The position numbers were made by a program, and so were the translations under genes. From Bacillota bacterium (GTDB lineage Bacteria > Bacillota > Clostridia > Oscillospirales > Butyricicoccaceae), in the NCBI GenBank assembly GCA_030705725.1, contig JAUZPW010000116.1:1-5537 (forward strand): a stretch of DNA of 5,537 nucleotides, written 5' to 3'. The notes below the pieces were generated by a model. The model saw only the letters and a program-made list of their open reading frames with translations. It had not been told where the DNA came from and did no database searches. Positions 1 to 5,537 of this stretch are shown in pieces. Every line of letters starts with the position of its first letter. Within the stretch, counting starts at the first letter, position 1.

Positions 1-433
1 TGACGCCGTGTATGCCGCTTGTTATGAAATGATACGAATAGTTATTTAGAAGGTTCTCTTTGTCATTGTTTTCTTTGGCAACGATTGTGCCATCCAGATT
101 GGCACCCGTGTCATCGGTGTCCAGCTTGACCCAGGCGGAGAGGGTGAAGGCGCTGCCAAGATTGAGCGATGTGCTGGAGGGAATCTGAATATACCCACCC
201 TCAAAGACCGCGCACTTGCCTGTGACACCACCATCTGAAAAACTGACATTGCCAACACTGACCCCGTCGTTTCCGCTGCCGCTGGAATCCCTAAAATCAT
301 CGTCGAATTTGTACTGTGCGATTAATCCGCTCTGGCTGTCGGCGGCCAAACCTGCGTTGCCTATAACCAGTGACATGAGCATGAATACCGTAGAGAGGGT
401 TAGCGCAAGACCTTTTGTGAACAGACGTTTCAT
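1..433 (-). CDS. Exported LamG-like (concanavalin A-like) domain protein, 5' part only
   Basis: An open frame of 144 codons starts at ATG 433-431 and leaves the window at position 1, so the C-terminal part is missing. A consensus GGAGG (445-441) lies 7 nt upstream of the ATG, which fixes the start. Residues 1-30 form a typical signal peptide: MKR and a lysine, a long hydrophobic core, then a probable cleavage after GLA near residue 30. From about residue 36 the protein reads as a LamG-like jelly-roll (Laminin_G_3 type): GLIAQYKFDDDFRDSSGSGN (36-55), then CAVFEGGYIQIP (74-85), then FTLSAWVK (96-103). This is the usual order of blocks in such domains. They bind carbohydrate or other surface ligands and are commonly appended to exported glycosidases or adhesins. 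The protein is therefore secreted or surface-located; any catalytic domain would lie outside the window. It follows the AraC-family gene on the same strand, separated by a strong hairpin. Confidence 0.85.
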   Translation of the reverse strand, partial: MKRLFTKGLALTLSTVFMLMSLVIGNAGLAADSQSGLIAQYKFDDDFRDSSGSGNDGVSVGNVSFSDGGVTGKCAVFEGGYIQIPSSTSLNLGSAFTLSAWVKLDTDDTGANLDGTIVAKENNDKENLLNNYSYHFITSGIHGV

Positions 434-464
434 ATAATATCCTCCAATTTCTGTTTTGTCGGCA

Positions 465-494
465 AATATGATATATATGGTAGCAGACTTTAAA
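465..494 (-). promoter_or_regulatory. Weak candidate promoter for the LamG-domain gene
   Basis: On the minus strand TTTAAA (494-489) and CATATT (470-465) are separated by 18 nt in an AT-rich stretch about 30 nt upstream of the start codon. Each box matches the sigma-A consensus at only 4 of 6 positions. The hairpin upstream implies that the gene needs its own promoter, which is the main reason to list it. Other AT-rich hexamers nearby could serve equally well. Confidence 0.22.
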
Positions 495-580
495 CACCGA
501 TTCTTTTCAAAGATTGCATTTTTTTTCTGTGGTTGCGGTCAGGTAAAAATATTACTATCGAAACGCGTTCCGCTGCCTGA

Positions 581-631
581 TAATACAAATCCCGGGAAGC
601 TGTATGGTAAAGCTTCCCGGGATTTGTATTA
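581..631 (-). terminator. Long perfect inverted repeat, probable (bidirectional) intrinsic terminator
   Basis: Arms 581-601 and 611-631 are exact reverse complements (21 bp) around a 9-nt loop (602-610). The inner half of the stem is GC-rich (CCCGGGAAGC with its complement). The outer half is A-rich on the 5' side and T-rich on the 3' side (ATTTGTATTA), so the transcript from either strand gives a GC stem followed by a U-rich run. It begins 22 nt after the stop codon of the AraC-family gene and lies about 150 nt before the LamG gene start. That placement suits a terminator for the regulator. The stem is longer than most intrinsic terminators and the U-run is interrupted by G and A, so a small palindromic repeat element is an alternative. 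Confidence 0.7.
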
Positions 632-652
632 AACCATCGTTTAAGCGGCGAA

Positions 653-1576
653 TTAAAAGTCCTTGCTGGTTCCCCCATAACAAATCGCTCGTTTGAATTC
701 TGTTGGAGAGATGCCGGTTTTTCTTTTGAAGACGGTGCTGAAATGGCCTGAATTGGAATAGCCGCAGGACAGAGCAACATCTGTTATACTCACATCTCTG
801 TTGATTAAGAGCTCTTTTGCCTTGCCTATTTTAAAATCTATGTAAAAGTTGTAAGGGGTTTTACCTGTATGAGCTTTAAAAGCGCGTATGAAATAATATG
901 GGCTGAGTCCCGCAACGCGGGCTGCTTCTTCAATCGAAAAGGCCGTGACATACTGTTCCTTTAAATAATCGACGGCCCTGTCGAGGTTAGCATTGTCACG
1001 GCTTGTGTCATCCGAGCCGTCGCTCGGCGTAGCCGACTCAATATTATTTTTTGACAGCCGGATTATTTCTGTTAAGATCATGCCGGCGATATTAGTTGAC
1101 ATTGGTTGATACCCAGACTTTTTAGAAATGCTTTCCTCGATAAACATACCGATGAGAAAACGCAGATTATTACTGAGGTCAAATCCGGCGTTTTCGAAAA
1201 TGACATCGGTTTGCCCAAAGCACATTAATGCCTGTTTTTCCAAGAAATTTTTGTCGCAGGAAATGACAATAATTTTGTCAACCTTCGTGTCCGTTGCCAC
1301 GCCGTGAGGCTGCCCTGAGTTAAATGGGGTGAGCTTCTGCTTTTCCATAACAACGATTTTTTGGCCGGCTTTTGCTGCAACATTCTGATGTAGCGGCATA
1401 GTAAACTCGTATTCGTTATGAGAATGTATTCCCTGCGGAAAGTCAATCACTCTGCTGGCGACAAAAACCGACGCGCCCGGGATTGTGTAAAGATTGACAC
1501 CCGGGCACATTTCCAAACAGTCGTGTTCCCAGTTCTTTCTTGACCTGACAGCTAACTCTTCAATACTTGCAAACAT
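653..1576 (-). CDS. AraC-family transcriptional regulator with N-terminal cupin sensor domain
   Basis: A complete 307-residue protein, the normal size for the family. Residues about 35-110 form an AraC-type cupin, with HSHNEYEF (51-58) giving the His/Glu strand and NSGQPHGV (86-93) the later Pro-His turn. This domain usually binds a small ligand such as a sugar. A serine/aspartate-rich linker spans about 180-196. Residues about 198-297 form the double helix-turn-helix DNA-binding domain: first HTH FSIEEAARVAGLSPYYFIRAF (213-233, of which 214-233 is the core), second HTH within 261-287 with DVALSCGYSNSGHFSTVFKR (266-285). The family hallmark GISPTEFKR ends the domain. The start is supported by AGGAGA (1591-1586) about 9-10 nt before the ATG. 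The gene stands alone between two intergenic stretches and precedes the exported LamG-domain gene on the same strand, so control of that gene by an extracellular polysaccharide signal is plausible but not shown. The ligand cannot be read from the sequence. Confidence 0.95.
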   Translation of the reverse strand: MFASIEELAVRSRKNWEHDCLEMCPGVNLYTIPGASVFVASRVIDFPQGIHSHNEYEFTMPLHQNVAAKAGQKIVVMEKQKLTPFNSGQPHGVATDTKVDKIIVISCDKNFLEKQALMCFGQTDVIFENAGFDLSNNLRFLIGMFIEESISKKSGYQPMSTNIAGMILTEIIRLSKNNIESATPSDGSDDTSRDNANLDRAVDYLKEQYVTAFSIEEAARVAGLSPYYFIRAFKAHTGKTPYNFYIDFKIGKAKELLINRDVSITDVALSCGYSNSGHFSTVFKRKTGISPTEFKRAICYGGTSKDF

Positions 1577-1648
1577 GAAAGATCATCTCCTAAAAATGTA
1601 TTGCGAGCCGATCTCCGAATGTGATACTAATTAATACTTTATTAGGTG

Positions 1649-1678
1649 ATAAAAGAGGCAAAGTCTGTAGGTTGTCTA
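1649..1678 (-). promoter_or_regulatory. Candidate promoter of the AraC-family gene
   Basis: On the minus strand TAGACA (1678-1673, 5 of 6 matches to TTGACA) is followed after 18 nt by TTTTAT (1654-1649, 4 of 6 matches to TATAAT). Transcription would start near 1642 and leave a leader of about 65 nt. That leader holds an AT-rich partial palindrome (CTAAT, 9 nt, ATTAG; about 1626-1644). The spacing and match are only moderate, and other AT-rich hexamers exist nearby. Confidence 0.3.
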
Positions 1679-1715
1679 TACGTTCCTGAAGATTAGCCTC
1701 ATGTCATTTGAATTT

Positions 1716-1751
1716 TTGTCCTTTTCGGACTGAAAATTGAACTTTTCGGCC
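1716..1751. repeat. 15-bp imperfect direct repeat with 21-bp period, possible AraC-type operator
   Basis: TTGTCCTTTTCGGAC (1716-1730) and TTGAACTTTTCGGCC (1737-1751) match at 12 of 15 positions and are offset by exactly 21 bp, two DNA helical turns. Tandem half-sites at about 21 bp are the classical arrangement bound by AraC-family proteins, as at araI1-araI2. The pair lies 140-175 bp upstream of the AraC-family start codon and upstream of its candidate -35 box. Autoregulation is therefore the simplest reading. The 10-mer TCCTTTTCGG also occurs once inside the neighbouring methyltransferase gene (1971-1980), so the motif is not unique to the intergenic DNA. Confidence 0.4.
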
Positions 1752-1818
1752 CCGATTTTTGCTAATTTTCAACCTAAGAGCCACAACATCTTGAAGTCAA
1801 ACCGTCTTATTTTCCCTT

Positions 1819-3153
1819 TCAACCGCATTTCGTCATTAGAACTACCGTCTCAACATGTGCCGTTCTGGGGAACATATCGATGATGCTGAGGCGGTCGGGA
1901 GAGTAGCCCCCGGCTGAAAGGAGGCGGCAGTCGCGGGCAAGGGTTCCTGGGTCGCAGGAAATGTATACTATCCTTTTCGGCGCGAGGCGAAGTATCGCCG
2001 AGACTGATTTTTCATCCAGTCCGCGGCGAGGAGGGTCGACCGTTATTAAGTCGGGCCTGAGATTTTCATTAATTAGCATTTCGGCGGCTTCTCCGGCATC
2101 CTTGCAGATAAAGCGCACGTTTAATATGTTATTTTCCGCTGCGTTCATTTTGGCGTCTTTAATTGCCTCAGGTACGATTTCGACGCCTATCGCGGTTTTG
2201 CATTTTCTCGCCAGCATCAGCGTTACCGTGCCCGTGCCGCAGTAAAGATCGAGCGCGGTTTCCACACCTGTAAGCCCGGCGTATAAAAGCGCGCGGCTGA
2301 ACAGGTTTTCGGCCTGATCGTGGTTGATCTGGAAAAAGGAAAGCGGGGATATGCGGAAGTTAAGGCCGCAGAGGGTATCTTCTATATGGCCGGCGCCCCA
2401 GAGCACCCTTTCCTTATCTCCGAGAATTGCGTTCCCGGAGGATTTATTTATATTAAGTATGACGCCTTTTAACTCCCGGCAAGCCGATTTTGCCGCTTTC
2501 ACAAGCTTGTCCTCCGCGGGAAGCGATTCTCTTTGCGATACGATGCAAAGAAAGGCGCCGCCGTCGGAGGAGGTTCTGACGTAAATATTTTTTATAAGCT
2601 CCGCGGGAACCGAGTTTGAGTCCATCCAGCCGACGACGGAGCTCATAAGGGTATTGGCGGAGTCGCTCTGGATTGGGCAGGAGGAAACCGGAACAACCTC
2701 GTGGCTGTGTTTTCTATAAAAGCCGGCAGCAGCTTTTCCGTCGCGCGCCGTTACGGGATACTGCGCTTTATTGCGGTAAGAGATCAGCTTCGGGGAGGGG
2801 AACACCTCCTCCGGCGTAATATCGAAGCCTCCGATTCGGGACAAGGCGTCCAAAACGCGTTCCTTTTTAAGGCGGAGCTCTTCTTCATAGGATATATGCC
2901 AGAAGTCGCAGCCGCCGCATTTCGGAAAAACAGAACAGGCCCGCTCCGTGCGGGCCGGTGATGGGACTATAATAGATTCAATTATGGCGTAAGCCATATT
3001 TTTCAATACCTTGACTATCCTGACGACGCATTCGTCGCCCGCCGCGGCTTCCTTTACAAAAACGACAAAGCCACCTATTCGGCAGACTCCGTAACCCTCG
3101 CTGGAGTAAGATTCAATTTTAACACGGTGTAATTCGTTTTTTTCAATACTCAT
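1819..3153 (-). CDS. rlmD: 23S rRNA (uracil-5-)-methyltransferase, RlmD/RlmCD (TrmA) family
   Basis: A complete 444-residue enzyme that transfers a methyl group from SAM to C5 of a uridine in 23S rRNA (U1939 in E. coli RlmD; Gram-positive RlmCD modifies both U747 and U1939). Domains in order: an RNA-binding TRAM domain (about 8-65), an iron-sulphur insert with C73, C79 and C82 in CSVFPKCGGC plus C159 in SSCP, then the methyltransferase fold. Catalytic landmarks are all present: SFFQIN (272-277), SAM motif LDLYCGTGTVTLMLA (301-315), acidic GVEIVPEA (323-330), VDPPRRGLD (372-380), nucleophile C400 in YISCDPGTLARD, and base E435 in HVETVVLM. Its ATG overlaps the stop of the upstream lipoprotein gene by 4 nt (ATGA), and its own Shine-Dalgarno is weak (GGAA), so translational coupling is likely. 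Which uridine it modifies cannot be decided here. Length and motifs show no sign of decay. Confidence 0.95.
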   Translation of the reverse strand: MSIEKNELHRVKIESYSSEGYGVCRIGGFVVFVKEAAAGDECVVRIVKVLKNMAYAIIESIIVPSPARTERACSVFPKCGGCDFWHISYEEELRLKKERVLDALSRIGGFDITPEEVFPSPKLISYRNKAQYPVTARDGKAAAGFYRKHSHEVVPVSSCPIQSDSANTLMSSVVGWMDSNSVPAELIKNIYVRTSSDGGAFLCIVSQRESLPAEDKLVKAAKSACRELKGVILNINKSSGNAILGDKERVLWGAGHIEDTLCGLNFRISPLSFFQINHDQAENLFSRALLYAGLTGVETALDLYCGTGTVTLMLARKCKTAIGVEIVPEAIKDAKMNAAENNILNVRFICKDAGEAAEMLINENLRPDLITVDPPRRGLDEKSVSAILRLAPKRIVYISCDPGTLARDCRLLSAGGYSPDRLSIIDMFPRTAHVETVVLMTKCG

Positions 3154-3983
3154 TTCATTCCGTCTGCGTTTATTTTCAGCTTTCCTTCAAATTTATCGTA
3201 GGGTATGGTGTAATACTGCGCTCCGGCGGCATAGGGGGCTATGCTGTAAAGCTGATAAAAAACCGTTATCCCATCAGGGGTTAAGTAAAAATCCGCCGGG
3301 TCAAAAGAGCTTTTTACAAGCTCTTTATAATTTTCAAAGAGGTCGGCCTTGCCCGGTTTGGCGTTCGGCGACTCGATCTGGGTTATAACCTCATCGTATA
3401 TGATCGGCAGATATACGTCGCTTGATACCGAAAATATGTCTGAAAGATTCATAAGCCCGCCGTTTGACATATCAAACGTTTCGGCTTTTAAATCCATTCC
3501 CGGATGCGCGCCGCCGGTATAATAATCAAATTCCCGCGAAACAGAAAGATATTCCGGGGTATTCAGGGTTACGGCATAATCGGAGTTCAACGAATACTCA
3601 TTAAAAACGGAACCTTGCTCGGCACTGATTTTTATCTGCTCAAGCGCCGCCGGTTTCAGGTCGTATTCGGCGTAATCGAGATATTTTTGCAGAACGTTAT
3701 CATAATAGGAATTGACGTTTGTTCCGGCAACGTTGTTGTCGCCGAGCTTCGGCAGTGAAAGGTCTATCGATATGAGCTTTTCGCCTTCGTCCGACGAAAT
3801 TATACGGCTTTCTGTTGTCGAATCTATTTTACGAGGCCCGCTGTCCGATGTTTGAGCCCCGCTGTTTTGAGTCGATCCCTGAGACGGCGCGCTTTCAGAA
3901 GTTCCTTTGGCAGGCTTTTTATTGACGCAGGCGCAAAGCGCCAGGGAGATAAGCGCAAAAATAACAACGACTTTTCTTTTCAT
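3150..3983 (-). CDS. Lipoprotein with DUF4163 and DUF3298 (RsiV/PdaC-like) ectodomain
   Basis: A complete 277-residue protein. A short basic N-terminus and hydrophobic run end in a lipobox-like LCAC with lipidation expected at C19 (C17 is less suitable because the residue before it is Leu). A Ser/Gly/Thr/Gln-rich flexible linker follows (about 22-60). Residues about 70-150 resemble DUF4163. Residues about 155-265 resemble DUF3298, with the characteristic YYTGGAHPG (154-162), the MNLSDIF block (178-184), and FYLTPDGITVFYQLYSIAPY (232-251), closing with AAGAQYYTIPYDKF. In Bacillus subtilis RsiV this pair of domains forms the extracellular lysozyme-binding part of an anti-sigma factor. Here there is no cytoplasmic sigma-binding region and no sigma-factor gene nearby, so an anti-sigma role is not supported. 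A surface ligand-binding or envelope role is more likely. Start: AAGGGA-type Shine-Dalgarno (about 3996-3991) 7 nt before ATG. Its stop overlaps the start of the rRNA methylase gene. Confidence 0.88.
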   Translation of the reverse strand: MKRKVVVIFALISLALCACVNKKPAKGTSESAPSQGSTQNSGAQTSDSGPRKIDSTTESRIISSDEGEKLISIDLSLPKLGDNNVAGTNVNSYYDNVLQKYLDYAEYDLKPAALEQIKISAEQGSVFNEYSLNSDYAVTLNTPEYLSVSREFDYYTGGAHPGMDLKAETFDMSNGGLMNLSDIFSVSSDVYLPIIYDEVITQIESPNAKPGKADLFENYKELVKSSFDPADFYLTPDGITVFYQLYSIAPYAAGAQYYTIPYDKFEGKLKINADGMK

Positions 3984-4016
3984 CTTTTGTCCCTTCCGCC
4001 GACCGGCTATGTCTAT

Positions 4017-4045
4017 ATTATACAGACGAAAAGCAGGAAGGGAAA
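4017..4045 (-). promoter_or_regulatory. Candidate promoter of the lipoprotein-rlmD pair
   Basis: A perfect TATAAT lies on the minus strand at 4022-4017, about 34 nt before the lipoprotein start codon, giving a predicted leader of roughly 27 nt. The -35 region 17 nt upstream (TTTCCC, 4045-4040) is poor. It falls just after the stop codon of the symporter gene, in a 70-bp gap with no visible terminator, so this promoter may act in addition to read-through. Confidence 0.5.
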
Positions 4046-4053
4046 GAGTAAAT

Positions 4054-5406
4054 TCAGACTTCCTTTTTAGTGAGCGAAAACACCAGTTTGCTGAGCCCGA
4101 TCACGGCAATCAGGTTCGGTATCGCCATCATTCCGTTCAGCGTGTCGGATACTTCCCAAACCGCCGTCACAGTGCCTACGGAACCCGCCAAAGCTATGAA
4201 AGCGTAAAAAGCCTTATAAAGCGTATGCAGAGAGCTTCGGCTCCCCGTGAGGTACGCCATGCATTCGATCCCGTAGTACGACCAGCCAAGCAGCGTAGTC
4301 AGCGCGAAAACCGTTATTGCGAGGGTTATAAATATGCCCCCCGAGGAGCCTAGATAGACGGAAAAAGCGGCCGACGTCAAAGCGGCTCCGTCGAGGCTGC
4401 CCGCGCCGTTTGCCAGCCCGGACATTACTATTACTATTGCCGTTACCGAGCAAAGCACTATAGTATCGACAAAAACCTCGAAAATTCCCCAGGCGCCCTG
4501 CCTGACGGCGCTTTCGGCGTCGGACGCCGCATGGGCTATCGGGGCTGAGCCGAGGCCCGCCTCATTCGAAAAAATTCCCCGGGAGAAGCCGAAGCGCGCT
4601 GACCTTGCTATTGCATAACCGTATATTCCGCCGCCCGCCGATTTAAGCGAAAAAGCGCTTTTAAGTATCGAGTGCAGTGCGCGCGGAAACTCCGAAATAT
4701 TCAGGAGTATTATTAAAATACCCGCGCCAAGATATATAAAAGACATAAATGGAACAAGCTTTTCCGCGACCCCGGATATTCGCCGGATGCCGCCGAGTAT
4801 CACGAAAGAGGCGACAGCCATAATCAAAGCGCCCGTTATTAACGGCGGAACCCGGAACGTATTCTGCATCGCACAGGCAATAGAGTTTGCCTGCGCCATA
4901 TTGCCCATGCCGAAGCTCGCGATCATGCAGAAAAACGCGAACAGGCGCGCAAGCCATCTGCATTTAAGGCCCTTTTCTATGTAATACATCGGGCCGCCGT
5001 AATGCATGCCGTTTTTATCAGTCTGACGAAACCGGACGGCAAGCACAACCTCAGCATATTTAACCATCATTCCGAAAAAGGCGGAGACCCACATCCAGAA
5101 AACGGCCCCTTCGCCGCCCGCGACAATCGCCGTCGCAACGCCCACAATATTGCCTGTGCCTATAGTTCCGGCAAGCGCGGTGGAAACCGCCTGAAACGGC
5201 GAGATACTTCCAGCCTTATTCTTTTTCTCGCCCTTTCTGAGCAGCGTGCCCACAGTGTAACGGAAAATGAACGGGATATGCGTAAGCTGGAAAAAGCCGG
5301 TCTTTACTGTGAAAAAAACTCCGGTACTGAAAAGAAAAAGAAGCATGGGCGGGCCCCACACGAATCCGTTAAGCTTTCTGTTAAACTCGAGCAACATATC
5401 TGACAA
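4054..5406 (-). CDS. Sodium:alanine/glycine symporter family (AGCS) transporter
   Basis: A complete 450-residue polytopic membrane protein of the AGCS family (Na_Ala_symp), which imports alanine, glycine or a related small amino acid with sodium or protons; about 450 residues is the family norm. Recognisable blocks: VWGPPMLLFL near the N-terminus (16-25), the signature STALAGTIGTGNIVGVATAI (75-94), MHYGGPMYYIEKGL (134-147), and FSRGIFSNEAGLGSAPIAHA (274-293), the conserved substrate/cation region. Around ten hydrophobic segments are visible (roughly 18-38, 75-97, 100-124, 152-172, 188-206, 218-238, 305-330, 350-374, 397-416, 425-445). The start is taken as TTG 5406-5404 because GGGGTGA (5422-5416) sits 9 nt before it; the alternative ATG (5397-5395) would be 18 nt from that site and only three codons shorter. 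No terminator is seen after its stop, so read-through into the lipoprotein gene is possible. The exact substrate is not decided by the sequence. Confidence 0.95.
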   Translation of the reverse strand: MSDMLLEFNRKLNGFVWGPPMLLFLFSTGVFFTVKTGFFQLTHIPFIFRYTVGTLLRKGEKKNKAGSISPFQAVSTALAGTIGTGNIVGVATAIVAGGEGAVFWMWVSAFFGMMVKYAEVVLAVRFRQTDKNGMHYGGPMYYIEKGLKCRWLARLFAFFCMIASFGMGNMAQANSIACAMQNTFRVPPLITGALIMAVASFVILGGIRRISGVAEKLVPFMSFIYLGAGILIILLNISEFPRALHSILKSAFSLKSAGGGIYGYAIARSARFGFSRGIFSNEAGLGSAPIAHAASDAESAVRQGAWGIFEVFVDTIVLCSVTAIVIVMSGLANGAGSLDGAALTSAAFSVYLGSSGGIFITLAITVFALTTLLGWSYYGIECMAYLTGSRSSLHTLYKAFYAFIALAGSVGTVTAVWEVSDTLNGMMAIPNLIAVIGLSKLVFSLTKKEV

Positions 5407-5415
5407 GTCTATCGG

Positions 5416-5422
5416 TCACCCC
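5416..5422 (-). promoter_or_regulatory. Ribosome binding site that decides the TTG start of the symporter gene
   Basis: GGGGTGA on the minus strand contains GGTGA, which pairs with the 16S anti-Shine-Dalgarno. It lies 9 nt from the TTG at 5406 but 18 nt from the first downstream ATG. The spacing therefore favours initiation at TTG. Confidence 0.6.
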
Positions 5423-5473
5423 GCAAAGCACTTATTTATACCATCCGACGTCATATTAAAAGTGGCAGAATAT

Positions 5474-5514
5474 TTCATTTACTTATGCGTCTGTGATATA
5501 ATTAATATATATTA
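5474..5514 (+). promoter_or_regulatory. Rightward extended -10 promoter with overlapping palindrome at the window edge
   Basis: On the plus strand TGATATAAT (5494-5502) is a perfect extended -10 (TGN plus TATAAT). The -35 position 17 nt upstream holds only a weak TTCATT (5474-5479), which extended -10 promoters tolerate. A perfect 12-bp palindrome, TAATATATATTA (5503-5514), covers the expected start of transcription near 5509 and could be an operator, although AT-rich palindromes are common by chance. No plus-strand gene begins inside the window, so the target would lie to the right, divergent from the symporter. Confidence 0.45.
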
Positions 5515-5537
5515 CCGGCTTGCCTGATTTTTGCGAA

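Larger units (their letters stand above)
5407..5537. other. Non-coding AT-rich region upstream of the symporter gene
   Basis: No convincing coding frame is present. A leftward promoter for the symporter is expected here. TATAAA (minus, 5440-5435) and TTTAAT (minus, 5460-5455) are possible -10 boxes, but neither has a good -35 partner. The rightward promoter listed separately is the clearest signal. No riboswitch-like conserved core was recognised. Confidence 0.4.

Noticed and set aside
519..526. Run of eight T on the plus strand
   Set aside because: It could be a terminator tail, but no hairpin precedes it on the plus strand and there is no plus-strand gene to terminate.
490..780. 96-codon minus-strand open frame overlapping the end of the AraC-family gene
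   Set aside because: It overlaps the second HTH of the regulator in another frame, runs straight through the long hairpin, and shows no family resemblance.
1713..1760. Possible terminator for the rRNA methylase gene
   Set aside because: A 4-bp stem (GTCC/GGAC, 1718-1730) and a tight CGG/CCG pairing (1747-1754) exist, but on the minus-strand transcript neither is followed by a U-run. The stems are too short.
1971..1980. Third copy of TCCTTTTCGG
   Set aside because: It lies within the conserved coding sequence of the methylase, far from any promoter, and lacks a paired half-site. It is treated as chance, and as a caution about the operator proposal.
3907..4353. 148-codon open frame on the plus strand
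   Set aside because: It runs antisense across the end of the symporter gene and the start of the lipoprotein gene, both strongly supported by protein motifs. Its translation has no recognisable domain and it has no good ribosome binding site.
5002..5403. 133-codon open frame on the plus strand
   Set aside because: It lies entirely antisense to the N-terminal half of the symporter, and its composition looks like a shadow frame.
5407..5537. Possible glycine riboswitch before the AGCS transporter
   Set aside because: Such riboswitches often precede this family, but the leader here is short and AT-rich and lacks the conserved glycine aptamer core.

Overview
The window reads as chromosomal DNA from an anaerobic Gram-positive bacterium, most likely a Clostridia-type Firmicute. 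This is an inference from purine-rich Shine-Dalgarno sequences, an RsiV/PdaC-type DUF4163-DUF3298 lipoprotein, an AGCS sodium/amino-acid symporter, an RlmD/RlmCD-type rRNA methyltransferase and a cupin-AraC regulator. No species can be named. All five recognisable genes are on the minus strand, so in transcription order they run from high to low coordinates.

Right to left: (1) 5407-5537 is a non-coding, AT-rich leader. It carries a convincing rightward (+) extended -10 promoter that probably serves a divergent gene beyond the window. (2) 4054-5406 is a complete sodium:alanine-type symporter, best started at TTG. (3) 3150-3983 is a secreted lipoprotein with a DUF4163/DUF3298 (RsiV-like) ectodomain, preceded by a consensus TATAAT. 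(4) 1819-3153 is a complete TRAM/[4Fe-4S]/SAM-dependent 23S rRNA uracil-5-methyltransferase, whose start overlaps the lipoprotein stop by 4 nt (ATGA). No terminator is visible between the symporter and the lipoprotein, so genes 2 to 4 may be partly co-transcribed, with an internal promoter for genes 3 and 4.

The left third looks like a separate unit and is visibly more AT-rich. (5) 653-1576 is a cupin/AraC-family regulator preceded by a 242-bp intergenic stretch. That stretch holds a 15-bp direct repeat with a 21-bp period, the geometry of tandem AraC-type operators. A 21-bp perfect inverted repeat, probably a terminator, follows the regulator. (6) 1-433 is the start of an exported protein with a LamG-like (concanavalin A-like) domain that runs off the left edge. 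A regulator next to an exported LamG protein suggests a carbohydrate- or surface-polymer-responsive locus, but this is inference.

No rRNA, tRNA, CRISPR array, transposase or attachment site is visible. I do not see an obviously undescribed multi-gene system. The points most worth checking are the long hairpin, the 21-bp-period repeat, the translationally coupled lipoprotein/rRNA methylase pair, and the edge promoter.
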